DNA of 64,000 nt from Bacteroidota bacterium (GTDB taxonomy: Bacteria > Bacteroidota > Bacteroidia > Chitinophagales > BACL12): the NCBI GenBank assembly GCA_016718035.1, contig JADKEK010000005.1, positions 186,001 through 250,000 on the forward strand, read 5' to 3'. A program made the position numbers and the translations under genes. The notes below the pieces were generated by a model. It ran no database searches and was not told the DNA's origin. It was given only the letters and a program-made list of their open reading frames with translations. Numbering within the stretch: the first letter of the stretch is position 1; every line of letters begins with the position of its first letter. Shown here in pieces: positions 25,428 to 34,096 of the stretch.

Positions 25428-27071
25428 TTAATTTTTTATAAATTTCTTACTCAACAATGTTTGTCCTCCAGAATCAAATACATGCAGAATATAAACACCT
25501 GCCTGTAAATTATTTACATGAACTGATTGGTTTGTTGGGAAAGACATGTTTTCTTCAAGCATTAATTTTCCTTCCATATTAAAAATGCGCAAATAACCTT
25601 CGGTTACGTCTGTTACATTTGAAAAAACAAAAGATGTTTGCAGTGGTTCGAGGTAAACAGTATTGTATTGTTGTGCAAGTTTAACATCACCGATAACTAC
25701 TATTGAATCGCTTGTGCAGTAAGAACTGTATTCATATAAAGGTGATGTAGTAACGGGAGCAGCCGGATTAGAAGTGATATAGGTATCACCTGCATCATAT
25801 AAATTGGAAGCTTGTTTGAGAGGTATTTCATCTGTTACAGTTACCGATAGCGGAGTGCTGCAACCGCTTTCTAAAACACCATCTTCAATTTTTGCTTGAA
25901 GTAAAGCGCCATGATATTTATTGGTAACGTCATTTTTGATAGCGCCAGCCAAAACAAAATAATCACCCTCAACCATTAATAGGTCGGTATGGCCGAGGTA
26001 ATAATAATAATCACTATAAATTTCATAACTATTCGCCCAAATAATATTACCCAATGAGGTGCAATAGATTACGAATATTTTTCCACCGTGTCCGTAACCA
26101 TTTGGATCGCTAGGATTATACATACTTCCTGCAATTAAATAATTTGGACCAACCGGCTTAATTGATAACCATGTGCCATCGTCAACAGTGGTTGTAATAT
26201 CAAAACGTTTTGCCCATTTTACATCGCCGCTTAGTTTGGATGTTACAGCATATAAATCGCGTGAGGTATAAGTGGAAGCGCCACCTCCGCAGTAAAGAGA
26301 AATAACTTTTTTTGTTTGAGCTAATATATCGGCACCATATAATCTTGCATAACCGGAAGTGTCGCGCAAATAAGTATAATTATATATCGGATTTCCCGAC
26401 ATATCGAATTTGGTAATGCCACCTCTCATTTTATCACCCGAGCCACCATAAAATTGCTGGCGGGAGGTTGCATAAATATTTGTTGCAGAGGCATCAATAG
26501 CATAATAAGTATCGTTATAAGGATTATGTGAACTTACATTGAGAAAATTCCATGCACCTGAATTTCTATCTATTTCAATGAGTACTGAATGCGTTTCCAA
26601 TCCGGTTGCGCGTACCATACCACAAACCAGATAATTTCCCTGAGCACCTTTTTCAATTATTTTAAAAAAATTAGAACCGGGGGAATCAAATTTGGTGCAC
26701 CACAATAATGAATCGGCATTCCAATTATATTTTAATACGAATGCTTCAGAAGCTACCTCGTTGATAGGGTCGCGGTATCCGGCAATAACAATATTTAAAT
26801 CGCCGTCAACAATCATCGATTTTACAGGATGTTCGGTTTCAGTATTGAGCACATGCAGGTTTACGGTGCGCACTAGGGTTCCATTAGGTCTGATTTCAGC
26901 TAAAATAATTTTTTTGCCTTCTGTTCCGGCAGCAAGGTAATTGCCATTGAGTTTCGCCAGGGCTGTAAACCGGACGTTTTTGCCTTCAGAGGCATATTCC
27001 ATTACGAATTGAGCATTTAAAGTGCTGCTTAAACAAAGCAACATTAGGAGGGTGCGAATAAGTGGTTGCAT
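25428..27071 (-). CDS. T9SS-exported beta-propeller-type protein
   Basis: A 547-residue secreted protein with a signal peptide ending near LNAQF. The body has repeated strands of the kind NGNYLAAGTEGKKIILAEIR, GDLNIVIAGYRDP, GNYLVCGMVRATG and GPNYLIAGSMYNP, which suggest a beta-propeller of about 7 blades. Residues about 470-547 are a T9SS sorting domain (YLRIFNMEGKLMLEENM, LQAGVYILHVFDSGGQTLLS, ending KKFIKN). No enzymatic motif is visible. A promoter box lies 14 nt upstream of the start. Confidence 0.8.
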   Translation of the reverse strand: MQPLIRTLLMLLCLSSTLNAQFVMEYASEGKNVRFTALAKLNGNYLAAGTEGKKIILAEIRPNGTLVRTVNLHVLNTETEHPVKSMIVDGDLNIVIAGYRDPINEVASEAFVLKYNWNADSLLWCTKFDSPGSNFFKIIEKGAQGNYLVCGMVRATGLETHSVLIEIDRNSGAWNFLNVSSHNPYNDTYYAIDASATNIYATSRQQFYGGSGDKMRGGITKFDMSGNPIYNYTYLRDTSGYARLYGADILAQTKKVISLYCGGGASTYTSRDLYAVTSKLSGDVKWAKRFDITTTVDDGTWLSIKPVGPNYLIAGSMYNPSDPNGYGHGGKIFVIYCTSLGNIIWANSYEIYSDYYYYLGHTDLLMVEGDYFVLAGAIKNDVTNKYHGALLQAKIEDGVLESGCSTPLSVTVTDEIPLKQASNLYDAGDTYITSNPAAPVTTSPLYEYSSYCTSDSIVVIGDVKLAQQYNTVYLEPLQTSFVFSNVTDVTEGYLRIFNMEGKLMLEENMSFPTNQSVHVNNLQAGVYILHVFDSGGQTLLSKKFIKN

Positions 27072-27085
27072 AGGATTGTTTTATT

Positions 27086-27116
27086 CAAATATAAATTTAA
27101 TTTTTTATAATAGCAA
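27086..27116 (-). promoter_or_regulatory. Promoter of the 547-residue T9SS protein
   Basis: Minus strand: TTG (27114-27116), 20 nt, TATATTTG (27086-27093); 14 nt to the ATG at 27069-27071. Confidence 0.55.
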
Positions 27117-27423
27117 CTATCATATATAGAAAATAATATAAATTAATCAGTGTTTATAATATTGTTTAATAATAACGTTTTTAAAATTACTGCACAATGA
27201 TGCTCAAATAATGAGCAAGCAAAAAAGCCATAAACTCAATTATAATAGAGCTTTCAGCCATTTTAAACCCTCCAGAACCTAATTTAAGCCGGTTTTTTTG
27301 TTGGTGCCGAATTTGTGTTTGAGAGACCTTTGTATTGTTCAATAATTATTGACCAATCATTATCAGGTAAGTAATTACCGGTAGCGATTTTGAAATTATT
27401 ACTTAACAGTTAAACAAATTTTT
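27117..27423. other. Divergent intergenic region with a 22-bp near-palindrome
   Basis: An AT-rich region without a gene between two divergent T9SS genes. Contents: a small hairpin (GCTCA, 5-nt gap, TGAGC) near 27202 and TTGTTCAATAA/TTATTGACCAA at 27335-27356, an inverted repeat with one mismatch that could be an operator. The plus-strand gene at 27424 thus has a long leader or a distant promoter. Confidence 0.4.
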
Positions 27424-29019
27424 ATGAAACGTAGCATTTTTTTTATTTTAATGATTTTATTTTCAACATTATCGTTTGCGCAATCCCAGTATTTAAAAAA
27501 CTATGGCGATGAACTTGGTAATTATTTCACGGCGTCAACCGTTGACCGTGATGGTAATATGTATTTAACGGGTTCGTTTAACAACACAATAACACTTGAT
27601 GGTTTAACTGCAACCGGAGGAAGTAATGCCCTGTTTACTGCAAAGTTTAATTCAGATGGCAATATCATTTGGCTTAAAACAGAAAATTCAGGTACGCAAT
27701 ATACACCATATCACATCGCACTTGCAGCAGATGGCGGATATCTCATGTGTGGAACGTTTTATGGTGGTGATGGTGTATTTGGTGATTTAGTTTTACCCGA
27801 ATCTGATCTGGGAAATACATTTATTGTAAAGTATGACCACAATGGAAATGCAATATGGGCTGTTGATGAAGTTGGATATGGTTACTATACTAAAATTACT
27901 GTGGATGCTGACGGTAACATTATCGTTATTGGCAGTTTATATGGCGATTTTTCTTTTGATGGAATAAACTATCCAACATTTGGAGAATATGATGCGATGT
28001 ATGCAAAGTATTCATCAACAGGTTCGCCAATGTGGATTAAAGTTTTTGGTGGATTAGGCAGTGAAGACTTAAGTTGTTTAACCACTGACGATGACAATAA
28101 CATTATTTTAGGAGGCCGGTTTAATTCTGATTTCGAATTTGAAGGGCACAATTTTAATGTAGTTGCACTTGGTGATAATTTTATAATGAAATCAGATGAA
28201 AACGGATACCCAATCTGGTTAAATCTTATTGCCTCAAACAATGATGAGTCGCAGCCGGAAGGAGTTGCAATTGGACCTGATAATAATATTTATCTTGGAG
28301 TTACAGTAGAAAATGAAACGCATGTTGACGCCATTGAAATTTTAACACTTGGCCTAACTGATGCTTGTTTGATGCAATTAAATCCGGAAAACGGTGCCGT
28401 AAACTGGTATAAAACCGGAGGGGGTTATGAGTATGATTATGTTCATGGAATACAGGCAGCCAAAGACGGTATTTTTCTGATAGGAACTTACTCCGGCACA
28501 GCTGAGTTTGATGGCCTGCAACTAACAGATGCATTTTCAGGCGCATATTTAACCAGTTTCGATTATAACGGAAACGCATTAAGTGTAAGAGGATTTACGG
28601 GCGAAAGTTTTGTAACTATAAATGATGTTAATATGGATGCTCATGGCAATATTTATTGTTCAGGACTATTTTATGAAGATGTTATATCAGACGGACTTGC
28701 AACCTTGGTTACTAATGGGGGTGTAGACATATATGCCTATAAAGAGACATCGCCATTAGTAAATATAACTGAAGTTGAAACATTGGCATCAATCGAATTG
28801 TCGCCAAATCCAACAACAAATACAATTACCATTTCGACAGAAAATGACTTATTAAAGACGATTAAAATTGTTGATCAGAATGGTGGTGAAATTAAATTGC
28901 TATCAAGTACAAATCAATCAAATACAATGAATGTTTCTGATTTGGCACCGGGTTTATACTTTGTGTTGGTAACGAGTGGCGATGAACTTGCCCAAACAAA
29001 ATCATTTGTAAAACAATAA
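27424..29019 (+). CDS. T9SS-exported SBBP-like repeat protein
   Basis: A 531-residue secreted protein with signal peptide (FFILMILFSTLSFAQS). It consists of about eight repeats of the kind VDRDGNMYLTGSFNNTITLD, VDADGNIIVIGSLYGDFSFD, DDDNNIILGGRFNSDFEFEG and AKDGIFLIGTYSGTAEFDGL, matching bacterial beta-propeller repeats of the SBBP type. The last 75 residues (ELSPNPTTNTITISTEND, VSDLAPGLYFVLVTSG, ending KSFVKQ) are a T9SS sorting domain. Probably a surface or extracellular binding or structural protein. It resembles the divergent neighbour in design but not closely in sequence. Confidence 0.85.
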   Translation: MKRSIFFILMILFSTLSFAQSQYLKNYGDELGNYFTASTVDRDGNMYLTGSFNNTITLDGLTATGGSNALFTAKFNSDGNIIWLKTENSGTQYTPYHIALAADGGYLMCGTFYGGDGVFGDLVLPESDLGNTFIVKYDHNGNAIWAVDEVGYGYYTKITVDADGNIIVIGSLYGDFSFDGINYPTFGEYDAMYAKYSSTGSPMWIKVFGGLGSEDLSCLTTDDDNNIILGGRFNSDFEFEGHNFNVVALGDNFIMKSDENGYPIWLNLIASNNDESQPEGVAIGPDNNIYLGVTVENETHVDAIEILTLGLTDACLMQLNPENGAVNWYKTGGGYEYDYVHGIQAAKDGIFLIGTYSGTAEFDGLQLTDAFSGAYLTSFDYNGNALSVRGFTGESFVTINDVNMDAHGNIYCSGLFYEDVISDGLATLVTNGGVDIYAYKETSPLVNITEVETLASIELSPNPTTNTITISTENDLLKTIKIVDQNGGEIKLLSSTNQSNTMNVSDLAPGLYFVLVTSGDELAQTKSFVKQ

Positions 29020-29044
29020 GATTGCACAACACAGCTACGGTGTA

Positions 29045-29068
29045 CCCCGGTAGGCCTGCCTATCGGGG
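29045..29068. terminator. Palindromic hairpin at convergent gene ends
   Basis: CCCCGGTAGGC (29045-29055) pairs with GCCTATCGGGG (29058-29068), one G-T mismatch, followed by ATATTTTTA. It is a member of the same palindrome family as 9974 and 56237 and sits where a terminator is needed. Confidence 0.55.
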
Positions 29069-29092
29069 ATATTTTTATCAAAAAATGAAGCA

Positions 29093-30571
29093 CTAATACA
29101 AGTCTAGCCAATGCGATAACGGCATTGTAGTAAAAGCAATTTTTTCATTTATATTGGATTCAAATATTTCAACAACTTCTACTTTTAGTTCATTAATAAT
29201 TTTATCCGCTTCGGCCGAGTTCGTTGAATAAATTAATTTGTTAAAATGCTTAATAAATACACGTTCTGTAACAAAGTAATTTTCGTTTTGCTGTAAATAT
29301 CGTTTTACTGATCTGGTAATACTTTCTAAAATTAAAGTGTTTTTGAGCTCGAAGTGTAAAATTAGGTACATCATTCGGGTGTGTGCTTGGATGTCTTTTC
29401 GCAATTCAATGTCCTTAGCATCTATCAGTTCATTAATTATAGTTAAGGCGGCATTGTAGTTTTTTGTTTTAAAATAGTGGCCTGCAATGGCGAAACGAAT
29501 AAGCATCCAACGAACACTATTTATATACGGAGCGTAGGCTACTAGTTTTGGAAATGTTTCATCAATAAAATTTCCAAATTCAATATCGTTTTTCGTTATT
29601 TTAAATGTAATTTCTTTCCAACGCCACCAATGCTCATAATAAATTGCCTCCTGACTTATTGAATTAAATACAGGCGGCTTAAAGGCTTCAACATAGTTTA
29701 TAAATTCAGTATAGCGACCAAATTTAGATAGCGTGCCAAGGTAATTGTTAATTGCTGCTATGTATCTTATTGGCTCTACGTTAATAAGGAGTGGATTTTC
29801 GTGCCAAAGTTGAATTACTTTATTTATATACTTTAGATTTTCCTTCTCGTTATTTGCTAAATTATGGTAATTTGAATGCACATAATTAAAGTATAATTTA
29901 CCATAAAAATCAGCCGGTTCATTTTTTGCCTGAATCAATGGGTGCTGTAATAGTGCTTCATATTTTTGTTTATGTTCCGGGTTTCGAAAATCAGGATAGG
30001 TTTTAATATACTTGGTTATTTGGTAATATATTTTTTGAATTTCGAAAGTAGTTCTATATTGCTCTAAAAGTTTATCGGTAGTTTCGAAAGATGGTAAAAC
30101 ATTTGTGTCCCAAAGCTCAGCTTTTAGATCCACAAAATATCTTCGTTTCCAGGCTTCTAAGTCAAGTATAAATGCTTTTTCATCAAAAGCTTCGGCGAGT
30201 TTTTTTGCTTTATCCCATGCGACTAAAGCTTGTTCATATAATCCTTTTTCAAACAAAATTTCGCCATTTTCCATGAGAGCGTTTAGGCGCATAAATTTGG
30301 AACTTTGTGCTCGGTAAGCGCGTTGACTTTTTAAAATTAGATCCCAGAGATAGCTTTTTGTTACTGAAAGTTGTTTTACAAAACTTTCTGATTTAAATTT
30401 TTTGAGAAGATCCGGTTCGTTATATTCTAATTGTTGGTCTATTGCATCGAATAATTTAAGGTATTGGTGTTCGGCACCCTTGTTATGTGTTTGGGCGAAT
30501 TTTTTAAAGTAACCTTTTTCGGCTTTCTCTAAAGATTTAATCAGCTTAAACAGGTCATCAGGTTTTTTCAT
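29093..30571 (-). CDS. Conserved-looking helical-repeat protein of unknown function
   Basis: A 492-residue cytoplasmic protein with no signal peptide or membrane segment, rich in Lys, Glu, Tyr and Trp. It reads as consecutive helix pairs (for example FEKGLYEQALVAWDKAKKLA and FKTKNYNAALTIINELIDAK), which resemble TPR units. The N-terminus MKKPDDLFKLIKSLEKAEKG and the segment VTKSYLWDLILKSQRAYRAQ look like a conserved start, as in a hypothetical family seen in Bacteroidota. I cannot assign a function; a scaffolding role is a guess from the fold. It is divergent from the RAYT gene. Confidence 0.75.
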   Translation of the reverse strand: MKKPDDLFKLIKSLEKAEKGYFKKFAQTHNKGAEHQYLKLFDAIDQQLEYNEPDLLKKFKSESFVKQLSVTKSYLWDLILKSQRAYRAQSSKFMRLNALMENGEILFEKGLYEQALVAWDKAKKLAEAFDEKAFILDLEAWKRRYFVDLKAELWDTNVLPSFETTDKLLEQYRTTFEIQKIYYQITKYIKTYPDFRNPEHKQKYEALLQHPLIQAKNEPADFYGKLYFNYVHSNYHNLANNEKENLKYINKVIQLWHENPLLINVEPIRYIAAINNYLGTLSKFGRYTEFINYVEAFKPPVFNSISQEAIYYEHWWRWKEITFKITKNDIEFGNFIDETFPKLVAYAPYINSVRWMLIRFAIAGHYFKTKNYNAALTIINELIDAKDIELRKDIQAHTRMMYLILHFELKNTLILESITRSVKRYLQQNENYFVTERVFIKHFNKLIYSTNSAEADKIINELKVEVVEIFESNINEKIAFTTMPLSHWLDLY

Positions 30572-30807
30572 ACCGTAGTATATTAGTTAAAGGTAATGTT
30601 TTTGAAGCATCGGTGTTAGAGAATGGCTCACTGCTTAGAATGACAATTTATTAACGTCCCGCAAAAAATCGCTTAAGCGGTTATTGGATTGATTGGTTTT
30701 GGCCTAAACGTTTCAACTCGGATAATTGATTATGTGCGCAAATATATTTCCACAGCATTGTAACCTTGATTAAAATTTGGCTGTTGTTAGAGTTGTACTT
30801 TAGAGTA

Positions 30808-31440
30808 ATGAATTATTTTATTCCTTTAGAGGCAGAAGGGGTTTACCACATTTTTAATCATGCAAATGGTTGGGATGATTTTTATTACGACGCCAATAAT
30901 TGCGCCTACTTTTTAAAGAAATTGAGATTTCATTTATGGCCTGTTATTGACATTTATGCGTATAATTTGTTGCCTAACCATTTTCATTTGATAGTTCGTG
31001 TTAAATCGGAAACCGAAATAATTGTTGGGAGTAGACAATGGTGCCGTTTTCGAAGGATTCCGTTTAAAAAATTAAGTCCCAATCAACAATTCAGCAATTT
31101 CTTTAATGGATATACAAAAGCCATGAATAAGGTTTATCGCCGACAAGGAAGTTTATTTAAGAAAAATTACAAAAGAGTTTTAATAGAAGATGACGACCAT
31201 TTACGTCACGCAATAGCTTATGTGCATACAAATGCAGAGAAGCATAATCTCATTCAGGATTTTAGAAATTGGGAATTTAGTTCTTACCCCAAAATAATTT
31301 GTGATAAACCCACTTATTTATTAAGAGGCGAAGTAATATCACTTTATGGAGGTTTTAACAACTTCAAAATCTACCATAAAAACTTTCTTTATAACAGAAA
31401 TGTGGCTACGTTTAAGTATGACAATTTTACAGGGTGGTAA
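30808..31440 (+). CDS. REP-associated tyrosine transposase (RAYT / IS200-like TnpA)
   Basis: A 210-residue Y1-type transposase. The HUH metal motif is in YNLLPNHFHLIVRV (about residues 62-75). The catalytic tyrosine probably lies in FFNGYTKAMNKVYRRQGSLF (about 107-126), and YVHTNAEKHNLIQDFRNWEF is the typical C-terminal RAYT segment. I choose ATG 30808; the ORF can be extended to 30766 but that adds an unlikely hydrophobic leader. RAYTs are single-copy domesticated transposases that process REP palindromes. A REP-like palindrome lies 70 bp downstream, which supports this class over a full IS200 element. Confidence 0.88.
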   Translation: MNYFIPLEAEGVYHIFNHANGWDDFYYDANNCAYFLKKLRFHLWPVIDIYAYNLLPNHFHLIVRVKSETEIIVGSRQWCRFRRIPFKKLSPNQQFSNFFNGYTKAMNKVYRRQGSLFKKNYKRVLIEDDDHLRHAIAYVHTNAEKHNLIQDFRNWEFSSYPKIICDKPTYLLRGEVISLYGGFNNFKIYHKNFLYNRNVATFKYDNFTGW

Positions 31441-31507
31441 ATTGGGTAAAAAATTGATTTGATTTTTTGACTAATTCAGATTTGGTAGGCAAGTAAGCGG
31501 TTAGAAA

Positions 31508-31560
31508 TCTAAAACCTTCCGGGTTTAAACCTGGAAGGTTTAGACCTGGAAGGTTTTAGA
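31508..31560. repeat. REP-like palindrome downstream of the RAYT gene
   Basis: Outer arms TCTAAAACCTTCC (31508-31520) and GGAAGGTTTTAGA (31548-31560) are perfectly complementary. An inner pair AAACCTTCCGGGTTT / AAACCTGGAAGGTTT (31512-31541) forms an alternative hairpin with one mismatch. Two right arms compete for one left arm, so two exclusive structures are possible. Confidence 0.75.
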
Positions 31561-31607
31561 GACCCTGCCAAAATTACAGGCGCAGAAAACAGCAAAAAAC
31601 ACCCACC

Positions 31608-31784
31608 TCATTTCTTCCTCCCAGCCTTCTTCAAAGCCTCATTTAACAGATACTCTATTTGACCATTTACACTGCGGAAATCATCGGCAGCCCATTGCTC
31701 CAACGACTTCAATATTTCGGGTGAAATACGAAGTATAAAGGCCTGACGGTCTTTACCTGTTTGTTTTTTTTCCTCCTTCGCCAT
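31608..31784 (-). CDS. Arc-like ribbon-helix-helix DNA-binding protein (58 aa)
   Basis: A short gene read directly from the sequence: MAKEEKKQTGKDRQAFILRI then SPEILKSLEQWAADDFRSVN then GQIEYLLNEALKKAGRKK. The strand RQAFILRI followed by two helices (SPEILKSLEQWAADD, SVNGQIEYLLNEALKKA) is the Arc/MetJ ribbon-helix-helix pattern. Its ATG overlaps the stop of the PH-domain gene by one base (TAATG), so it is translationally coupled to it. Likely a small repressor, possibly autoregulating the SPFH operon. Confidence 0.85.
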   Translation of the reverse strand: MAKEEKKQTGKDRQAFILRISPEILKSLEQWAADDFRSVNGQIEYLLNEALKKAGRKK

Positions 31785-32290
31785 TAGCGTTTTTCTTTAT
31801 TAGGTATATATGTTTTGAAGGCCTTCATCATCATTTCTGTATTTGCAGCAGTGAATCCAATTTTTCGCCCACTGGCTAACGTAATTTCAAAAATGTTTTT
31901 TCCATTCATGACAAACCCGGTTTTTTTTAAAATCGGATCGGTGCTATAACCAATTCTACCATAATCCATTATCATCTTCAGTTTGCGATATTCCCATGTT
32001 GAAATGCTGCTATGTTCAATTTCCAGGTTTTTTCTAAATAAAGAAAAAAAACTTATGGTAATCCTATAGGCATCAATCGAAACTGTTAAAGTGGTCCTGA
32101 AAAATATAAAATAAATCAACGTAATTACTCCGGCCATAGCTGCACTTCCTATGTAAATGGGTTTTAAATCACCTTTTTGCTGTACAATTTGATAAGCAGC
32201 AAAAAATAAACCGGCTACGCAAATAAATACAGCGGTAATAAAAATTGTTATTGCAAAACGATTATTTATTTTCTGTTCTTCTGTATACAT
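31784..32290 (-). CDS. Membrane protein with PH-like domain
   Basis: A 168-residue protein with two N-terminal membrane helices (about residues 13-33 and 45-64) and a cytoplasmic beta-rich domain of about 95 residues (LTVSIDAYRITISFFSLFRK, then SISTWEYRKLKMIMDYGRIG, then GKNIFEITLASGRKIGFTAA) that fits bacterial PH-type or DUF3093-like folds. Middle gene of a three-gene operon, between the SPFH protein upstream (52-bp gap) and the ribbon-helix-helix protein downstream (one-base overlap). Its function is not known; association with the SPFH protein in membrane domains is plausible. Confidence 0.75.
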   Translation of the reverse strand: MYTEEQKINNRFAITIFITAVFICVAGLFFAAYQIVQQKGDLKPIYIGSAAMAGVITLIYFIFFRTTLTVSIDAYRITISFFSLFRKNLEIEHSSISTWEYRKLKMIMDYGRIGYSTDPILKKTGFVMNGKNIFEITLASGRKIGFTAANTEMMMKAFKTYIPNKEKR

Positions 32291-32341
32291 AATGTAAAAA
32301 TAAATTGCAGCGAATAGTTTTTATTCGCTGCAACACATTAA

Positions 32342-33196
32342 TTAATGATATAAGGTTCCTGCATTTACTACCGGACTCGCGGCTTTGTCTGAACACAATA
32401 CCACCAATAAATTACTTACCATGGCTGCCTTCTTTTCTTCATCCAATTCAACGATACCTTCTGCTGATAATTTATGTAATGCTAGCTGCACCATACCTAC
32501 AGCTCCTTCTACAATTTTAGTTCTTGCCGCTACTACCGCACTGGCTTGCTGACGCTGTAACATTGCTCCGGCAATTTCTTCAGAATATGCGAGATGTGTT
32601 ATTCTTGCTTCAATTACCTGCACACCTGCTAAACTTAATCTGTCTTTCAATTCACCCATCAACATTTCGTTAATGTGGTCGCCACCACCTCGCAAAGTAA
32701 TTTCTTTTGATTCATCATCACCAAAATGGTCGTAAGAAAATGTGCCGGCTAAATGACGCACTGCAGTGTCCGATTGTAATTTTACATACATCTCGTAATT
32801 CTCCACCTCAAATTTTGCCTTAGCAGTATCTGTTACCTGCCAAACAATTACGGTTCCAATTATAATTGGATTTCCCAATTTGTCGTTTACTTTAATCTTA
32901 TCGCCTTCTAATGTGCGCGCTTTTAAAGAAACTTTTGCTTTCGTGTAAAAAGGATTCGCCCAATAAAATCCATTGTCGCGAACGGTTCCAACATATTTTC
33001 CAAACATGACTAATACTTTTGAGTCGTTCGGATTAACAATAAAAAATCCAATTAACACAAAAAACAATGGAACGAAAAATAAGGAAAAGGCTGGATGTTT
33101 GGTTGCCATTAAAAAGCCTGCGCCTACCATCATGAGTAAGAACACAAACAACATAAAATACCCTGAATTAGGTTTAATGATTTTGTCGGTTATCAT
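32342..33196 (-). CDS. SPFH/Band 7-domain membrane protein
   Basis: A 284-residue protein with two closely spaced N-terminal hydrophobic segments (about 13-33 and 36-52), then an SPFH domain: NDSKVLVMFGKYVGTVRDNG, RTLEGDKIKVNDKLGNPIII, YVKLQSDTAVRHLAGTFSYD and the C-terminal helical part LAYSEEIAGAMLQRQQASAV. SPFH proteins oligomerise into membrane cages. This one leads the SPFH / PH-domain / ribbon-helix-helix operon. Length is typical of the short bacterial SPFH group. Confidence 0.88.
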   Translation of the reverse strand: MITDKIIKPNSGYFMLFVFLLMMVGAGFLMATKHPAFSLFFVPLFFVLIGFFIVNPNDSKVLVMFGKYVGTVRDNGFYWANPFYTKAKVSLKARTLEGDKIKVNDKLGNPIIIGTVIVWQVTDTAKAKFEVENYEMYVKLQSDTAVRHLAGTFSYDHFGDDESKEITLRGGGDHINEMLMGELKDRLSLAGVQVIEARITHLAYSEEIAGAMLQRQQASAVVAARTKIVEGAVGMVQLALHKLSAEGIVELDEEKKAAMVSNLLVVLCSDKAASPVVNAGTLYH

Positions 33197-33298
33197 AGTT
33201 TTAAATTTTTTTGACTGATTTTAAAATGATATCACAAAGATATCAGAACAGACGACACAAAACCATAGAATATTTTACATTTAATACAATTTTAACAT

Positions 33299-34096
33299 TT
33301 AGCGGCGTAACTCGAACTCGTCGCGGTCGTCGAGGAAAGGTAGGTTTTCTCTTACTCTGGTAAGGTTTTCAGCAGATAATGTGTATTGTAAAACGGCTTC
33401 TTCGCCAACTATTTCGGCCTGGCGTTCTCCCATTGGGTTGATAATAGCGGAGTGCCCCGAGTGCATAACCCCATTACCATCTTCGCCAACCCTGTTAACC
33501 CCGGCCACATAACACTGGTTCTCAATAGCTCGCGCTATAAGCAGCTGCTGCCAGGCATATACCCTTCGGTCGGGCCAATTGGCTACATAAATCAATAAAT
33601 CGTAAGGATGAGCACCAAGTTCGGTAAATGGTGGCGATTGCCGACTCCAAACCGGGAAACGCAAGTCATAACAAATAAGCGGCAATATTTTCCACTCATT
33701 CACTTCCGGAAATATTTTTCTGTTGCCCGGCGTATAGTGTTTTTCTTCACCTGCTAATGAAAATAAATGGCGCTTATCGTAATAATTGAGTTCGCCATCT
33801 GGCTGCATCCAAATCAAACGATTAAAATATTTACCATCATCCTCAATTATCAAACTTCCTGTAATTACTGCTTGTTTTTTTTCGGCCTGACTACGCATCC
33901 AGTTTACGCTTTTACCTTCCATGAAATCGGCAAAACTTTTCGATTGCATGGTAAATCCTGTGGTAAACATTTCAGGTAAAATAATTAAATCAGTAGTCGT
34001 TATTTTTTCAAACAACTTTTCAAAATGCGATAAATTGCCGGATGTATTTTCCCACAATAAATTTGCCTGTACTAATGTAACATTTAAATCCTGCAT
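33299..34096 (-). CDS. Nitrilase-superfamily omega-amidase
   Basis: A 265-residue carbon-nitrogen hydrolase. The catalytic triad residues are visible: Glu in DLIILPEMFTTGF (about 41), Lys in YYDKRHLFSLAGEEKHYTPG (about 109) and Cys in LPLICYDLRFPVWSRQ (about 143). Relatives (YafV, Nit2) hydrolyse alpha-ketoglutaramate and alpha-ketosuccinamate. It overlaps the aminotransferase gene by 13 bp, and the pairing of a glutamine/methionine transaminase with omega-amidase is a known functional module that pulls transamination forward. YafV-type assignment is strong; the exact substrate is inferred. Confidence 0.9.
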   Translation of the reverse strand: MQDLNVTLVQANLLWENTSGNLSHFEKLFEKITTTDLIILPEMFTTGFTMQSKSFADFMEGKSVNWMRSQAEKKQAVITGSLIIEDDGKYFNRLIWMQPDGELNYYDKRHLFSLAGEEKHYTPGNRKIFPEVNEWKILPLICYDLRFPVWSRQSPPFTELGAHPYDLLIYVANWPDRRVYAWQQLLIARAIENQCYVAGVNRVGEDGNGVMHSGHSAIINPMGERQAEIVGEEAVLQYTLSAENLTRVRENLPFLDDRDEFELRR

